A stretch of 64,000 bases of DNA from Halichoerus grypus (GCF_964656455.1 NC_135720.1:101320696-101384695), one strand, 5' to 3'. Positions 24,109 to 35,699 are shown, counted from the first letter of the stretch. The notes: generated from the sequence alone by a model not told the origin. Translations and numbers: made by a program.

Positions 24109-24479
24109 AAAGAGTGGTTCCCTGGTTTTAAAGAAGCACAAATAAATAGGATGCTGACTCTGCAATGACCTAACATAGAGGAGATTTACAAGAGAATCCT
24201 GAAATACATTAGAAATTGCTTTATTTTTTATAATGAAACTGCATCATCTCTGCCAATACCTGGACAGGACAGAAGACAGGAAGAGAACTAAGTTACTTCT
24301 GTGTGGTGCTAAAATGTAGAGTGTATATGGCACCCCCATACCAATAATAATATTTTCACCTTTCTTGATTTTATCATAATTCCAGATGATTATATGTTCT
24401 TTTATAATAGCCCAGAAATGGATCATGAAAACAACTGATAATGAGTGCAAGAAAAGTTGGACTATTAAGCCTAAAAATA

Positions 24480-24580
24480 GACTTTAACTCATACGGTTGC
24501 TACAAGGATTATATGAATTAATTATAAACTATTAGAAGAGCTTTTGGAACATAGGAATCACTATATACATATTTAATGGA
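24480..24580 (+). mobile_element. MIR SINE fragment
   Basis: The order 'catacggttgctacaaggat' - 'tatgaattaat' - 'cttttggaacataggaatca' matches the MIR 3' half. Confidence 0.55.
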
Positions 24581-24739
24581 TTAATTAATATGTTATATAT
24601 TTATACATATACTCATAATATGTATCTAAATGTTTAAAAACAATAACAGTATTATGGGAAAATATATATGAACAAATAATTGTAAGTTTGATATTGCTTA
24701 TTAAAAATTTATCTAGCTGAAAAAATAAAATCACATAAT

Positions 24740-25000
24740 ATTTGAATAACACAGTTAATAAGCTTTATCAAATTTATATGCAGAGAAATATTTACCTCCC
24801 TCTAAAGAAACTTCTTATTATCTCTAAATACACAGGGACTATTTCAAAAATTAACAGCATAGTAGGTCACAAACCAAATCTTCAGGAATTTCAAAGAAAA
24901 TAGCGTATTATCTATGCTCTCAGTGAATGTTGAAACCAGTAAAAAAATAGCCAAAAAATGAAATATTTCTAAAAATTTAGAAAAAATCCACTAAGGTTTT
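24740..25000 (+). mobile_element. old L1M ORF2 fragment (endonuclease region)
   Basis: 'catagtaggtcacaaaccaa' and the following 'tctatgctctcagtgaatg' correspond to the L1 endonuclease segment that encodes the H-K and S-D-H/N motifs. Heavily decayed. Confidence 0.55.
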
Positions 25001-25049
25001 GTTTAGCTCCTCTTCCTGTAAACCTTAAAGACAACAGGCTTTTGAGGAT

Positions 25050-25340
25050 TATAGTTATTTGCAGTCCCCACTTTGGGTTTGGCCCCTGAATCCTAGTAGA
25101 GTGGGCCCACCACTCCTCCTTTTTGAGTCCAACACTAGTTACCCTTCTGCCGCAGACCCCTGTGTGAGTCTGGGGGTGGGAGGCCAGGGCTTTCTTAGGC
25201 CTGCCAGGGAAGGCCCAGTGCTGGGGCAGTCAGAATACTCTCCTCCTCACCCTGCAGGCACAGACCCAGGGCCTGGCCCTGCCCTAGCACTGCCCCTCAG
25301 ACTCCCGGGTACTCAAGATCCCAGCCACTGCAGTACCTTG
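25050..25340. other. GC-rich unique island
   Basis: About 290 bases clearly GC-richer than the surroundings, with blocks such as 'ggggtgggaggccagggc' and 'cagggcctggccctgcccta' and few CpGs. A plus-strand frame crosses it (25059-25466) but shows no known domain. It could be a decayed LTR, a pseudogene fragment or a relict regulatory island. Confidence 0.4.
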
Positions 25341-25349
25341 CACTTGTCT

Positions 25350-25533
25350 TACAAATTGATATTTGTTCCATCCAGTGAGACAATAAGCATTTTCCCATGC
25401 TTACTGGCCATTTGCATTTTGTATTTTATTATGGGCGATGTTTTTGGCCCATATCTTCATTACTAATTCTATGCTGATTATTCCCTTATTGGCTGCAAAA
25501 TATTTTTATATTTTCATAATATTTCTTAAGAAA

Positions 25534-25570
<37 letters not shown>

Positions 25571-25725
25571 TCAAAAAATACTTTTGAGTATTTTAAAATG
25601 CCTTTTAATTTTACTTTTATATTTGGATACAAAAATTTTTAATTTTTATTTTTATTCAGTAAGTTGACTATCCCACATTATCTTTATTTCAATCTTATCT
25701 CTTCTCAGATTTAATTTTATATAGA
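25350..25725 (-). mobile_element. antisense L1M fragment with (AT)n microsatellite
   Basis: 'tgcttactggccatttgcat' and 'gggcgatgtttttggcccat' are the reverse complement of L1 ORF2 C-terminal sequence. A (TA)n run interrupts it at about 25536-25567. Confidence 0.55.
25536..25567. repeat. (TA)n microsatellite
   Basis: About 16 TA units. Confidence 0.95.
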
Positions 25726-25739
25726 GTGAGAACGATGGA

Positions 25740-26165
25740 TCTCTCAAGAGTTGAGCTGAGCTGAGAGTTGAACCACCAGGTACGGGAGTGGTCAATTAAG
25801 ACAACAAGCCTAACCAAGAGTGATAGTCAAGTCTTTGATCACTTACTGTGATAGTGTGACCAAGAAGTCATAGAACAGAAAGTGCTGGCTCCCTCCTGTT
25901 CCATTTCTTCCCATGGAAAATGAAGGCCTCTGCCAGAGGACCCCATAGAGAGGCCTCCAAACGGAAGCACCTGGGCTATGAAAGCCGCTACACCCAAGAG
26001 CATAGCCAGCAGGGGGCGTCCGAGTCCTTGCTGTGCCTTCTTCAGAGACTGCAGTGCGGAGGGCACCTTCCCCCTGGAGGCCTGCCGGATAAAGACTTCG
26101 TAAATGCCTGTGGTCTGGCCTGCAAGATCACAGGCAGGTTTCTGGACAGGAGCTGAACTCCTTAG
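25740..26165. other. unique GC-richer segment containing a CTCF-like motif
   Basis: A non-repetitive stretch with overlapping frames on both strands (25920-26156 plus; 25839-26066 minus). Neither has a recognisable domain. The sequence may be a fragment of an untranslated exon, a pseudogene or a regulatory element. Confidence 0.4.
26006..26020 (+). promoter_or_regulatory. CTCF core motif match
   Basis: 'ccagcagggggcgtc' fits the CTCF core consensus CCASYAGRKGGCR at every consensus position. It lies in unique DNA rather than in a recognised transposon. Binding in cells is inferred, not shown. Confidence 0.6.
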
Positions 26166-26439
26166 AATCTAACTTAATTTCCCAAATAATTAACCAATTA
26201 TTTCTGAAATTTTTATTTAATAGTATGGCCTTTAATTGTTGTTTCAATGTCATGTCTATTTTTATGCTAAATATTTATTTAGCTCTGACTTGGTATTTTT
26301 TCCAATAACCTGTTTTATTTCCCAGCAGTGCCATGTGCTTTAACTACCATAGACTATGTCATTTGTACGGTTGAATGGTGCAATTTCCCCTTCAGTTTTT
26401 CTTTACAAAACTTTCCAGTGTTTTTCTCTGTTTATTCTT

Positions 26440-26652
26440 TTTTTTTGAAGATTTTATTTATTTAGAGAGAAAGAAAATGTGAGTTGTGTTGGGGGAGCGG
26501 CAGAGCGGCAGAGGGAGAGGGAGAGAGAGAATCCCAAGCAGACTCTGAGCTGAGTGTGGAGTCCAATGTGGGGCTTGATCCCACGACCCTGAGATCATGA
26601 CCATAGCTGAAATCAGGAGCTGGACCCACTGACTGCGCCACCCAAGTACCCC
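26440..26652 (-). mobile_element. Can-SINE, antisense, older type
   Basis: Reverse-complement head 'cgccacccaagtacccc' and GA block. Exact 16-bp duplication 'ttctctgtttattctt' at 26424-26439 and 26653-26668. Confidence 0.93.
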
Positions 26653-26892
26653 TTCTCTGTTTATTCTTACAATTAAACTTTAGTTCCATAATGCTAACTA
26701 AAAGTTATATTTGGCATTGATCTGAATCACATTAAAACAAAATTAGTTTAGAAAGAATACTTTACACAATTTAGTCTTCATTTCCAGTAGTATGGTATCT
26801 ACCTTCATTTATTCATGTGTTTTATTTCTATTGGTAAGTTTTTAAATCCCCATCATGCACAACCTGCATACTTATTATTGCTCTTTCCTGTT

Positions 26893-27101
26893 TTTTTAAA
26901 TATTTTGTTTATTTATTTGAGAGGGGGAGAGAAAGAGAGGAAGAAAGAGAGAAAGTGAGCACAGGAGCAGGGGGAAGGGCAGAGGGAGAAGCAGGCTTCC
27001 TGCTGAGCAGGGAGCCTGATGCGGGACTCCATCCTAGGACCCTGAGATCATGACTTGAGCAGAAGGCAGACATTTAACTGAATGAGTTACCCAGGCGCCC
27101 C
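26893..27101 (-). mobile_element. Can-SINE, antisense
   Basis: T-rich tail, long GA block, 'gatgcgggactccatcctag' and reverse-complement head 'gttacccaggcgcccc'. I could not define its duplication. Confidence 0.92.
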
Positions 27102-27305
27102 TCCTAAGTGTTTTTAAATGTGTTGAAATTGGAAAAGATATCATTTTTTCCATACTATCCCTTTGAATTTTTTTTTCATTTTATTCTAAATTTGCATATT
27201 ACCACCTGTCCTATTTTATGTACTATTTCAAGATATCTCGACCTTTCCTTGTCTTTGCTCTATTTCACCATTTTATTGGTTATAGAAAACTAATAAGAAT
27301 GCAAA

Positions 27306-27333
27306 TACACACACACACACACACACACACACA
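27306..27333. repeat. (CA)n microsatellite
   Basis: About 14 AC units. Confidence 0.95.
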
Positions 27334-27679
27334 AGAATTGCAACAGATAGAATGCAATTGATATTGCCCTTGGACAGCCTAGTTTTGTACTCCTTTGTAA
27401 ATTTACTTCAGCATCCCTATTACTTATAATGTGTATTTCTTTTAATGCTCCATTTATAACTTCTCATTACTCTCTAATTAATGAGTTAAATAAAATATTT
27501 GACATATGTTTATTGTATATTCACATTTTTCTTTAAAAAATTCTTAACAAAAGTAATACATACTAATTTATTTAAATATTATTAAAGGCTGAGTAACAAA
27601 AATAGCAAACACCTCAACCAGCTCTCCCCATGCACAGTTCTATTCCCTGAAAAACCAATAATCCTTTCTTACAAAACTA

Positions 27680-28285
27680 AACATATCCTTAACATATGAT
27701 CTAGCAATTGTGCTCCTTGGTGTTTACCCAAAGGAGGTGAAATCTTATGTCCACACAAAAACTTGCACATTGATATTTATAGCAGCTTTATTCATAATTG
27801 TCAAAACTAGGAAGGAACCAAAATGTCCTTCAGTAGGCGAATGGAAAATAAATGCTGGTACATCCAGATAATGGAATATTATTTCATGCTGAAAAGAAAT
27901 GAACTATCAATCCATAAAAACACATAGAGGAAACTTATATGCAAATTACTAAATGAAGAAACCAATCTGAAAATGCTATATACTATACAATGCCAACTAT
28001 GTGACATTCTGGAAAAGACAAAACTTTATATAAAGACAGCATAAAAGACGAGTGATTGCCAGGGGTTGCGGGGAAAGAGAGAGTTGAATGGGTGGAGTAC
28101 AAAGGATTTTTAGGGTAGTGAAAATACTCCATATGATATTGTAATGGTAGGTACATATCATTACACATTGGGTATGGTATCCTAGTAGGCAACTGAGATC
28201 CTAAAGTCCGAGTGATGTGTTAAAATCACATGAAAGAAACCTAAGGAACATACATAACACATTCAAAAATTTAAAAAAAAAAAAA
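27680..28285 (+). mobile_element. old L1 3' fragment
   Basis: Landmarks 'tatgatctagcaattgtgct', 'atttatagcagctttattca', 'aatggaatattatttcatgc' and 'gattgccaggggttgcgggg' follow the end of L1 ORF2 and an L1M 3'UTR, ending in a poly-A run at about 28272-28286. Confidence 0.75.
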
Positions 28286-28337
28286 AAGAGTAACACCAAT
28301 ACAAGGCAGCATTTGCCAAAGACCAAATGAGAGAAGC

Positions 28338-28470
28338 AAATAATAAATGTTCTTTGAGTCAAGGGCAGAGACACATCAATCTGACTTGAGAATAAAAGGG
28401 TAGGTAAATAATAAATGTTCTTTGAGTCAAGGGCAGAGACACATCAATCTGACTTGAGAATAAAAGGGTA
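28338..28470. repeat. 68-bp tandem duplication
   Basis: The segment beginning 'aaataataaatgttctttga' at 28338 is repeated starting at 28406, with no mismatch seen over about 65 bases before the copies diverge after 'aaaagggta'. Exactly two copies are present. Confidence 0.95.
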
Positions 28471-28479
28471 TGTTTCAGT

Positions 28480-29355
28480 GAGTAAACTGTGCTTAAGTTG
28501 GAGTGTTTATATGATTTAGGTAAGTGAGGAGAGGAGAAAGGACATCTTAGAATGTTCGTGGCATGTTTATTCACAATGAATGAATGCTTTTTCTACAGCT
28601 AAAGCAGAAACATAAAATAGCCTCCTTCTGGCAACTCCAACCAGCCTTACTGAATTACAAGGCTTTAGTTTACCTGTGTGACTATCCTTCCTGCTAAGTC
28701 CTCTGCCTCCCTAAGCCTGTGAAGATCATAAAACTGCTACTCTACTTAAGTTGTAATAGATAGTGTGCATCAAAAAATAGCTCATGCTTAATGTGAGCAT
28801 TCCCAATGGGGCTATTTCAATCTCAAATTATATTTGCTTCAAGGAAAGCACAGAATGAATCACAATGAAGAGGGGAAAAAAATGCATCAATGGGTAAAAA
28901 TAGCACTGACTGTCTTCCAAGTATACACAATTAGGGAGAATTCTGGGGTTATGGATGATTGTTTTATAGAACATATGAGGACAATTTAGTCCGTCTTTAT
29001 TAGCTCTACATTGCAAATCAACATTTTCACAAAGAACTTTTAAATCATTTCCCTATTGCTGCAAAGTGAGGGTCACAGAGGCCAGGGTTCCCTCACTTCA
29101 ATTATGGACAGTCCTTTGTCTCTTGGTTTTCAGTTTTGGGCACAGAAAACTGCTGAAGGCAGAAGGCAGGCTTTGTTTTTCCTCTTGCCTCAAAGGCCAA
29201 GAACGGTAATTTGATTCAATTAAAAAGTGTACTCATCCATAATATATGGTACAGATTTCTGACTTGCAACAAAAAGTTCAATCAAGTTAATTTAAAACTC
29301 TTCTGGGTGTCTCAAATAACCTCTGAAGCTATAAGCCTGCTTTCTCCAGTCTTCT
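28480..29355. other. unique intergenic DNA
   Basis: Nothing recognised as gene or repeat. Confidence 0.45.
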
Positions 29356-29359
29356 CTAC

Positions 29360-29700
29360 TGTCTGTCCAGTTGCCCAGGTAGAGCACTGAGAATCATATC
29401 TTATTCCTCTGTCTTGTTTCCTCCTCAAATTCCCCAAATACAAACGGTCACCAAGTGCTGACAATTCTACCTTCTTAGTATCTCAGACTTCTGCCTCTCT
29501 CTCTCTCAGATCATGCTTAGATTATTGTAATAATACTTGTAATAAATGGCTTCTTGTCAGTTTCCCTGCTTCTAGTCATGTCTCCCAGAATGCTCACTCT
29601 AATGAACTGCTCGATGGAGATTCTAACATTCACTTGTCCCTCTTTCTTCCCCACTATACTTCAAGGTCCTGATGAGTGTCCTGTGTATTATTTCTCAATG
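29360..29700 (-). mobile_element. possible ancient LINE-derived repeat
   Basis: The order 'tctgtcttgtttcctcctca' - 'agattattgtaataatactt' - 'cttcttgtcagtttccctgc' - 'tcatgtctcccagaatgctc' resembles a common mammalian dispersed repeat. Family and strand are uncertain. Confidence 0.3.
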
Positions 29701-29719
29701 CCCCCATGCATATATATTA

Positions 29720-30655
29720 AATTATATGAACAAACAGAAAACATTTTCTTCAAAACTACTGTTGTTATCTCATTTTCATCTGAAACTCCTCTTTTTGAAT
29801 CCCATCCAAATTAAACATCTAAACAAAAAGAAATAAAAAACATAAATACTTTCAGTAGGGACGACTTAACAAAAATACATTTGATAAAGTTTTGCTTATT
29901 TCTTAATGCCTACGAAATGAGAGGAAGAGATCAAAATAATGAATCAAATCCTATCTGAACTTACAAAATTTTCAAATCATATACTGTAACTCCAAATAAA
30001 AGGAGCCAGAAAAACCATAATTTTCAGAATCTGATTTCAACCAAAGTGAAAGTTGGTAACAGAAGTAAAACACTTTTGAAGCTCTTGGGCCCAATCAAGT
30101 GTTTTCAGAATTAAATGGGGGGAAATCATTCATATCCCAATAATATTAAATAATGGCATAGTTGGAGATGTGGGTAAATTCTGTGGATGACAAGGATCAA
30201 ACCTGCTCTCGTGCTGAAAACTGGCAAAGGCTACCACTCATGGAGAATAAAGTAAGTTGTGTGGCCAAATGACACAGTTTTTCAGGTGTCCAAGAAAATG
30301 GCTGAGATTGAGAGGCAAGCACATTTTGAAAGTACAGACCATAGACAACTATGCATGCCCAAATGTAAATTAAACACCAACCAAAAACTATGGAGCCATT
30401 GGGAATCACCCTAACTCACCCTCTTACCTGAAGGCAGAGAAAGAAATCGAGTCATGGAAAGCGTCTCCCACAGAACAGGGTGAGCCCCAATCTGAAAGAG
30501 CCTGTCCCAACTAAGAGTTTCATAAAATATGCTCAGAGGAAAGTCTCCCATCAAACAGGACAGAAGAGAGAAAATTTAACATAAATTTTTCTTGGTGAGT
30601 CACAGACCAAATATACAAAAAAGACATATTGCACATAATGCTATTAATAAAACTG
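29720..30655. other. unique intergenic DNA
   Basis: No gene or repeat recognised. Confidence 0.4.
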
Positions 30656-30662
30656 ACCTAAT

Positions 30663-30805
30663 AGAGTAATTCTCAAAATCTATGTTGCATCTGAATTACC
30701 AAGGTATTTCATTTAAACGATAGAGGCCAAGCCCAACAGGGCCTATGTAATCAAAGTTTATGAAAGTGTGATTTGGGTGTTATGATGTTGATTCTGAGAT
30801 CCACT
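30663..30805 (+). mobile_element. MER5A-like hAT DNA transposon fragment (probable)
   Basis: 'gtaattctcaaaatctatgt', 'catctgaattaccaagg', 'gaggccaagcccaacag' and 'tgatgttgattctgagatcc' follow the layout of the MER5A element. Ends are worn. Confidence 0.5.
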
Positions 30806-32000
30806 TATCTATAAATATATATCCAAATATATATCATATAAAAAGAATGCATCTTATAATCAAATGTCCACCAAACAAAAATCAACCATGTTTGAAGCCT
30901 AAATAAATAATCACAAAAAATCTCAATGAAGAATGAAAGTAGTGAACATGAAATTATTTTACCAGAAAACAATATATTCCTAGGAATAAATAATAAAATA
31001 ATCATAACTTAAAAACTAAAACAAATAAAAACAAAAATAAAACCAACCAATCAACCAAACAACAAAAACTCTTTCAAATAATTCTTGGACCCATGATAAA
31101 ATCAATATTACAACTTAAATTTTTAAGTTTCACTGAGATGTAATTCACATGCCATGTAATTCACTGATTTAAAGGGTATAATTTATTGTTCCCCAGTATA
31201 TTTACAGGGTTATGCAACTGTTATCACAATCTAATTGTACAGTATATTCATCTTTCCTAAGTGAAATCTGTAACCACTAGCTGTGACTTCTTTTTCCCAT
31301 ACCCCATCACACCACTCCCTGCCCCCACCATTAGCAACAACTAATATTCCTTCTGTTGCTATAACTTTGATTATTCTGGACATTTTATATAAAAGGGATT
31401 ATGTAATATGCAATCTCTTGTGACTACTTTCTTTACCTTAGAATAATATTTTTAAGGTTCATTTATGTTACAGAATTTGTCATTATTAAATTTCTTTTTT
31501 AGTGCTAAATAATATTCTTTTGTGTGGATATACCACATTTTATTTATCAATTCATCAGTTGATAGACATTTGAGTTGTTTCTATTTTGTTTATTATGAAT
31601 AATACTGATATGAAAATTCACGTACAACATTTTGTGCACACATTTGCGTTCAATTATCTTGTGTATATACCTAGGATTGGAATTTCTGGTTCATATGATA
31701 ACTCTGTTTTTAATCTTTTAAGGGAACACTGATATTGTTTTGCAAAGTAGCTACAACATAATAAATTCCAGCCAACAATGTATGAAGTTTCCAAATTCTT
31801 AACATCCTTGCCAATTCAATTTTGTCTAACTTTTTTATTATAAGCATCCTAGTAGGTGTAAAGTTATAGTTATTGTGGTTCTGAGTTACATTCCCCAAAT
31901 GTTAATGAGCATCTTTTCATGTGCTTATTGTTCATTTGCATAGCTTCCTTGAAGAAATGTCTATACAAACCCTTTATCCATTTTTAAATAGAGCTATTTT

Positions 32001-32197
32001 GGGGCACCTGGGTGGCTCAGTCGTTAAGCGTCTGCCTTCGGCTCAGGTCATGATCCCAGGGTCCTGGGATCGAGCCCCGCATTGGGCTCCCTGCTCTACA
32101 GGAAGCCTGCTTCTCCCTCTTCTACTCCCCCTTCTTGTGTTCCCTCTCTCGCTGTGTCTCTCTCTGTCAAATAAATAAATAAAATCTTTTTAAAAAA
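32001..32197 (+). mobile_element. Can-SINE, sense, nested in L1M
   Basis: Head 'ggggcacctgggtggctcag', B-box 'ggatcgagccccgcattg' and tail 'caaataaataaataaaatc'. The L1M-derived flank 'aatagagcta' is duplicated on both sides. Confidence 0.96.
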
Positions 32198-32283
32198 AAT
32201 AGAGCTAATTTTTGTTTAGTTGTCAAATTGTACGATTCTTTTTATATGATGGGTACAAGTCCTTTACCAAATATATAATTTGC

Positions 32284-32394
32284 ATTTTTTTAAGTGGAGC
32301 CCAGCAGGGGGCTTGAACTCACAACCGTGAGATCAAGACCTGACCTGAGATCAAGAGTCATACACTTAATTGACTAAGCCACCCAGGTGGCCCC
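32284..32394 (-). mobile_element. older short SINE, antisense, nested in L1M
   Basis: 'ggggcttgaactcacaaccg' and 'tgactaagccacccaggtgg' are the reverse complement of a tRNA-like SINE head and B-box region, without the CT-rich 3' part. It includes 'ccagcagggggcttg', close to the CTCF core. Confidence 0.8.
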
Positions 32395-32851
32395 ACAAAT
32401 ATTTTTTTTCCAATCTGTGATTTGTCTTTCACTTTTCTGATAGTATCATTTATAGGACATAAGTTGTTAATTTTGGTGATTTTCTACTTGTCTATTTTTT
32501 TCTTTTGTCATCTGCCTTTTTTGTGTCACATCTAAGAAAACAATACCTAATCTTATTTTTTTCTTAGAGTTTGATAGCTTTATCTCATACATTTAAGTTC
32601 CTAATCCATTTAGAGTTAACTTTTGCACATGCTGTGAAATCCAACTTCATTACTTCATATGAGGATATCAGCTGTCCCAACACCATTTGTTGAAAAGACT
32701 ATTCCTCTCCCATTGAATAGCCTTGGCATCCTTGTTAAAAATAATTTGGCCATAAATGTAAGGGTTTATTTCTAAACTCTCAATTTTCTTCCATTGATCT
32801 ATATGTCGTATCCTTATTGCAGTACCATACTATTTTGTTTACTATAACTTT

Positions 32852-33047
32852 TTTTTTTTTAAAGATTTTATTTATTTATTTGCGAGAGAGAGAATGAGAG
32901 ACAGAGAGCGCAAGAGGGAGGAGGGTCAGAGGGAGAAGCAGACTCCCTGCTGAGCAGGGAGCCCCATGCGGGACTCGATCCCGGGACTCCAGGATCATGA
33001 CCTGAGCCGAAGGCAGTTGCTTAACTGACTGAGCCACCCAGGCGCCC
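32852..33047 (-). mobile_element. Can-SINE, antisense, nested in L1M
   Basis: GA block and reverse-complement head 'gagccacccaggcgccc'. The 15-bp duplication 'gtttactataacttt' is at 32837-32851 and 33048-33062. Confidence 0.96.
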
Positions 33048-33194
33048 GTTTACTATAACTTTGTAGTAAGTTTACAATCATGAAGTATGAGTCTTCCAAA
33101 TTTATTTTTCTTTATCAGGATTGTTTTGAATTTTCTGGCCCCTGTATTTTCATATGAATTTCAGGATTAATTGTCAATATTTGCAAAATTGTGT

Positions 33195-33555
33195 TCACTG
33201 CACCTGCTTAGACTAGAAGTTCTGCAACATGAGGCTAGAGGAGGGTGGTGAGAAACACCAGAAACCTACCTCTCCCAGTATGAAATCCTAAGCCCAGAAT
33301 TGGAGCTATGGGGAGAGTAAGCCATTGTTTTCTTGGCTGCACATACTTCAGGTAGACCTTCTGTAGCATAGAGCCGGAGGGCTAGCTAGTATTAATAAAG
33401 TGGAGCAAGGCTCCAAAGCCACAGAATTTTTCTATTCTCTCTGAGATTTAGCAAATTTTCTTGAATGAATGTTTCTTCATTTTCTGCATTCCTACAAAAC
33501 AATTCCAGGGTCTTTAAATAGGTTTTTTTCATCATTTTCACCAGTTATAACTGGT
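33195..33555. other. unique DNA
   Basis: Nothing recognised. Confidence 0.4.
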
Positions 33556-33569
33556 TAAAGTTCAACTTT

Positions 33570-33744
33570 TTCTTTTTTTAAAGATTTTATTTATTTATCA
33601 GAGAGAGAGAGACAGAGGCAGGCAGAGGGAGAAGCAGGCTCCTTGCTGAGCAAGGAGCCCGATGTGGGACTCGATCCCAGGACCCTGGGATCATGACCTA
33701 AGCCGAAGGCAGATGCTTAACCGACTGAGCCACCCAGGCATCCC
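33570..33744 (-). mobile_element. Can-SINE, antisense
   Basis: Reverse-complement head 'gagccacccaggcatccc'. The 14-bp duplication 'taaagttcaacttt' is at 33556-33569 and 33745-33758. Confidence 0.95.
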
Positions 33745-34141
33745 TAAAGTTCAACTTTAAACAGTTAAAGTTGTTTTGCTCGGGAGATGGTTTACTAAAC
33801 TCCTTATTCCATTATTTCATGAAGTCCTGGTCCCTGAAAATACTATTTAATAAAGCCAATTCAATTAAGCCAAAACTATATTCAAAGAAAAAAAATTGAC
33901 AAATACAAACACTGTATTTATTGATCTCTACCTAACCAACTTGTGAGGTTAACCAACACTCTCCATTTTCCCTTTAAAAACTACTGGATTATATCTACCA
34001 CACTCTGAATGTGAAAAACTAGTTGTCTACTTGTTTTTACTTCCACTTCTCCCAATTTTGAGTTGTGTGTTTGTCAAGAATCAGTGATGTATCCCACCTT
34101 TCCTGTCTAGAGGTACTTCTTATTTTAATAATATAATTTGT

Positions 34142-34282
34142 AGGGGCACCTGGCTGACTCAGTCAGTAGAGCATGCAACTCTTGACCTTGTGGTCCTTGA
34201 GTTCAAGCCACATGCTTGGCATAGAGCTTACTTAAAAAATAATAATAATAATAATAAAATAAAATAATAAAATAAAAATGAG
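34142..34282 (+). mobile_element. older short tRNA-derived SINE, sense
   Basis: 'ggggcacctggctgactcag' head and 'gttcaagccacatg' B-box region lead directly to a (TAA)n/(TAAAA)n tail, without the long CT block of the younger SINEs. Confidence 0.85.
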
Positions 34283-34284
34283 CA

Positions 34285-34640
34285 GCTTTAATATATGTAA
34301 TATATATATAGTAAAAAGAGTTGTTTTTCTTAAAAACCAGCTGAACTCTTTACAAAGTCATAATATAGACAAGTTATTTTTTTAAAAATACATACCATCT
34401 TGGTGTTAGTAAGACAACTATAAAAGAAAGCTAAACTTCTGGGTAGAAACCTGATAAGAAAGAGTATACCTACACAGTTTCGAAGAACCTCCCCCTAGAG
34501 TGCATAGTAATTACAAAGGAACAACAGTAAGTTTACAGAGAACAGGTGGCCACCACAGAAGAAATAATGGGATAAAACAACATCATAAGCAACCAAATGC
34601 CATGCACTAAGAAGAACACAACATAATCTATGCAGTATTT
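34285..34640. other. unique DNA
   Basis: Nothing recognised. Confidence 0.4.
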
Positions 34641-34661
34641 CTCTTGAAAATGTATAACCTG

Positions 34662-34840
34662 GGGGCACCTGGGTGGCTCAGACGGTTAAGCGTCTGCCTT
34701 CGGCTCAGGTCATGATCCCAGGGTCGTGGGATCGAGCCCCATATTGGGCTCCCTGCTTCTCCCTCTACCTCTGCCTGCCACTACCCCTGCTTGTACTCTC
34801 TCTCCTGTCAAAAAATAAAATCTTAAAAAAAAAAAAGAAA
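34662..34840 (+). mobile_element. Can-SINE, sense
   Basis: Head 'ggggcacctgggtggctcag'. Exact 16-bp duplication 'gaaaatgtataacctg' at 34646-34661 and 34841-34856. Confidence 0.96.
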
Positions 34841-34859
34841 GAAAATGTATAACCTGAAT

Positions 34860-35690
34860 ATAATCAGGAGGAAATTTCAGACAAGTCCAAACTAGAGAGT
34901 ATTCTACAAATTAACTGACCAGTATTCATCAAAGGGAAACAGAGGAACTGATCCAGATAAAAGAAAACTAAAGAAAGACATACAGCAACTAAATAAAATA
35001 CATGATTCTGGATTAGACCCTGGACCAAGGAAAACAAAATCATTATAAAGGACATTGTTTGGTCAATTGGCAAAATTGAAATATGGACTGTAGATAAGAC
35101 AGTACTATCTTATCAATGCTAAATTTCCTGAATTTGATAGCTGTGTCATCATTATGTGAGGAAAAGTCCTTGTTCTTAGAATATGAGCATTCAAATATTT
35201 ATAGTGAAATGTGGTATTCCATATGCAACCTCCTAAAAGTTCAGAAAAAAATAAATACATACAGAGTGACAGTGAAAGCACAGAGAGAATTCTCTTATTC
35301 CTAAATTTGGACCATCTTCCAAGATTTTATCTTTTGTGCTTTCAGCTTATGAAATATATCTGAGAGTTATTTTAATGCTAACTTTTTGCTGGCATCTAAG
35401 TTATCCTCATCCTTTTCATTACAACCTTATTTTTGTTAACAAGTTTCTCTTGACTAAGTTCCTCTGGATATGTACGTAGAGTCTCTTGACTGGCTGAAGT
35501 ATCAATGTTCCCTTGGTCAGTAATTCCTTCCCTATCTATCTATCCATCTGTCTAATTGTATATAACTATTTTTTCTATAACTATACATAATTTGTTTTAA
35601 TTGAATTCTACCTCCAGTGTTATCACTTTTTTGTTTCTTTGATACATTTTTATATTCATTGATCAGTTATCTTTTCATATTTTCCATGTC
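34860..35690. other. unique AT-rich DNA
   Basis: Nothing recognised. Confidence 0.4.
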
Positions 35691-35699
35691 TTAAAACAT

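Larger units (their letters stand above)
31115..33190 (-). mobile_element. antisense L1M 3' half, interrupted by three SINEs
   Basis: Reading the complement gives the end of ORF2 and an L1M 3'UTR. Plus-strand landmarks are 'tcaccgagatgtaattcaca'-like sequence at 31131, 'attctggacattttatataa' near 31375, 'atataccacattttatttat' near 31528, 'ccaacaccatttgttgaaaa' near 32677 and 'tccattgatctatatgtcgt' near 32791. SINEs lie at 32001, 32284 and 32852, each in an otherwise continuous match. Confidence 0.88.

Noticed and set aside
25839..26156. Overlapping sense and antisense frames around the CTCF-like motif
   Set aside because: Neither translation resembles a known protein, and the GC-richer composition alone favours open frames on both strands.
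28338..28470. CRISPR-like direct repeats
   Set aside because: There are only two directly adjacent copies without a spacer, in a mammalian genome; it is a tandem duplication.
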